Assembly: GCA_019417145.1 (NCBI GenBank) | Contig: DXVY01000136.1 | Coordinates: 1 to 5,370, forward strand | Direction of reading: 5' to 3' | Length of the DNA stretch: 5,370 bases | DNA from: Clostridiales bacterium | Lineage (GTDB): Bacteria; Bacillota; Clostridia; Oscillospirales; Acutalibacteraceae | Shown: positions 5,175-5,370 of the stretch, piece after piece | Numbering within the stretch: position 1 is the stretch's first letter | Layout of the letters: the number at the start of each line of letters is the position of its first letter | Translations under genes and position numbers: made by a program | The notes under the pieces: generated by a model | Told to the model about the DNA's origin: nothing | The model's input: only the letters and a program-made list of their open reading frames with translations | Databases searched by the model: none

Positions 5175-5370
5175 GATGAGAAGCGCCGAGCCGCGCTGCG
5201 GCGAAAAAATGACCGTCTCGCAGGAAACGTTGGTAGCAGCCCCCTGGGGCTGCGGGACGTTTCCGGAGAGGAGGAAACTTTTTTCGCCACCAGCAGCGCG
5301 TGGGAGGCGTGACACGAAGCGGCGGGCCGTGCCCGCTCCCAGACGCGGGTAGCTCTGTGGATACGGGGAC
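5175..5370 (+). promoter_or_regulatory. non-coding attenuator leader after rplA, probably for rplJ-rplL
   Basis: No gene is seen in these 196 bases. There is a bulged hairpin at 5184-5203 and then a large hairpin: 5223-5230 pairs with 5257-5264 (8 bp), an internal loop follows, and 5236-5242 pairs with 5247-5253 (7 bp). An added helix of 5216-5219 with 5266-5269 is possible. A terminator hairpin at 5259-5278 overlaps it. A further branched fold (5297-5347) lies downstream. In many Firmicutes the next genes are rplJ-rplL, preceded by an L10-responsive leader; position and layout fit, but I could not match the conserved L10-leader bases clearly. Confidence 0.5.
5259..5284 (+). terminator. intrinsic terminator within the post-rplA leader
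   Basis: GTTTCC (5259-5264) pairs with GGAAAC (5273-5278) around an 8-base loop and is followed immediately by TTTTTT (5279-5284). The left arm is also the 3' arm of the larger upstream hairpin, so only one of the two can form. That makes it a conditional rather than a constitutive terminator. Confidence 0.6.

Noticed and set aside
3759..5315. Very long minus-strand open frame (518 codons) opposite rplK-rplA
   Set aside because: It mirrors two certain ribosomal protein genes in a GC-rich sequence; its translation is low-complexity, rich in H, G and L, and it has no family motif.

Overview
The window is a stretch of bacterial chromosome, GC-rich, with strong GGAGG ribosome binding sites and sigma-70/SigA-type promoters. 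The gene order rpmG-secE-nusG-rplK-rplA, a DegV lipid-binding protein and a COG2509-type FAD protein suggest a GC-rich Firmicute of the class Clostridia, perhaps an Oscillospirales gut bacterium. That placement is inference; no rRNA is present.

Layout. Positions 1-198 hold the 3' end of a FAD-dependent oxidoreductase gene (+). A perfect 12-bp hairpin at 218-251 separates it from a convergent yjbQ-type gene (316-717, -) that has its own textbook promoter at 749-777. A degV-family gene (1042-1887, +) follows, with a promoter at 838-866 and a GC-rich, foldable leader. A strong extended -10 promoter (1943-1971) opens the translation/secretion/transcription operon: rpmG (L33, 2174-2323), a secE locus (2339-3248), nusG (3311-3829), rplK (L11, 3996-4421) and rplA (L1, 4479-5174). 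The last 196 bases are non-coding and look like an attenuator leader, probably for rplJ-rplL beyond the window.

Two things stand out. First, the secE locus contains an exact 222-bp direct repeat (2657-2878 and 2877-3098, period 220 bp). Because 220 is not a multiple of 3, it splits the reading frame. Removing one copy restores a single 229-codon gene in which about four membrane-spanning segments precede a canonical SecE domain, so the ancestral gene seems to be an unusual membrane-domain/SecE fusion. The duplication is either a real, probably unstable mutation in an essential gene or an assembly error. Second, the ribosomal part is rich in RNA control elements. There are two copies of a GUGGGAGG...ACCAC motif resembling the 23S rRNA L1-binding site, one before rplK and one before rplA. 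Between rplA and the next gene, two hairpins exclude each other, and one of them is a 6-bp terminator ending in T6.

The genes act together in a simple way. L33, L11 and L1 are 50S ribosomal proteins, NusG couples RNA polymerase pausing/termination to translation, and SecE is a core subunit of the SecYEG channel. The upstream genes (FAD protein, YjbQ, DegV) are unrelated housekeeping genes in separate transcription units.
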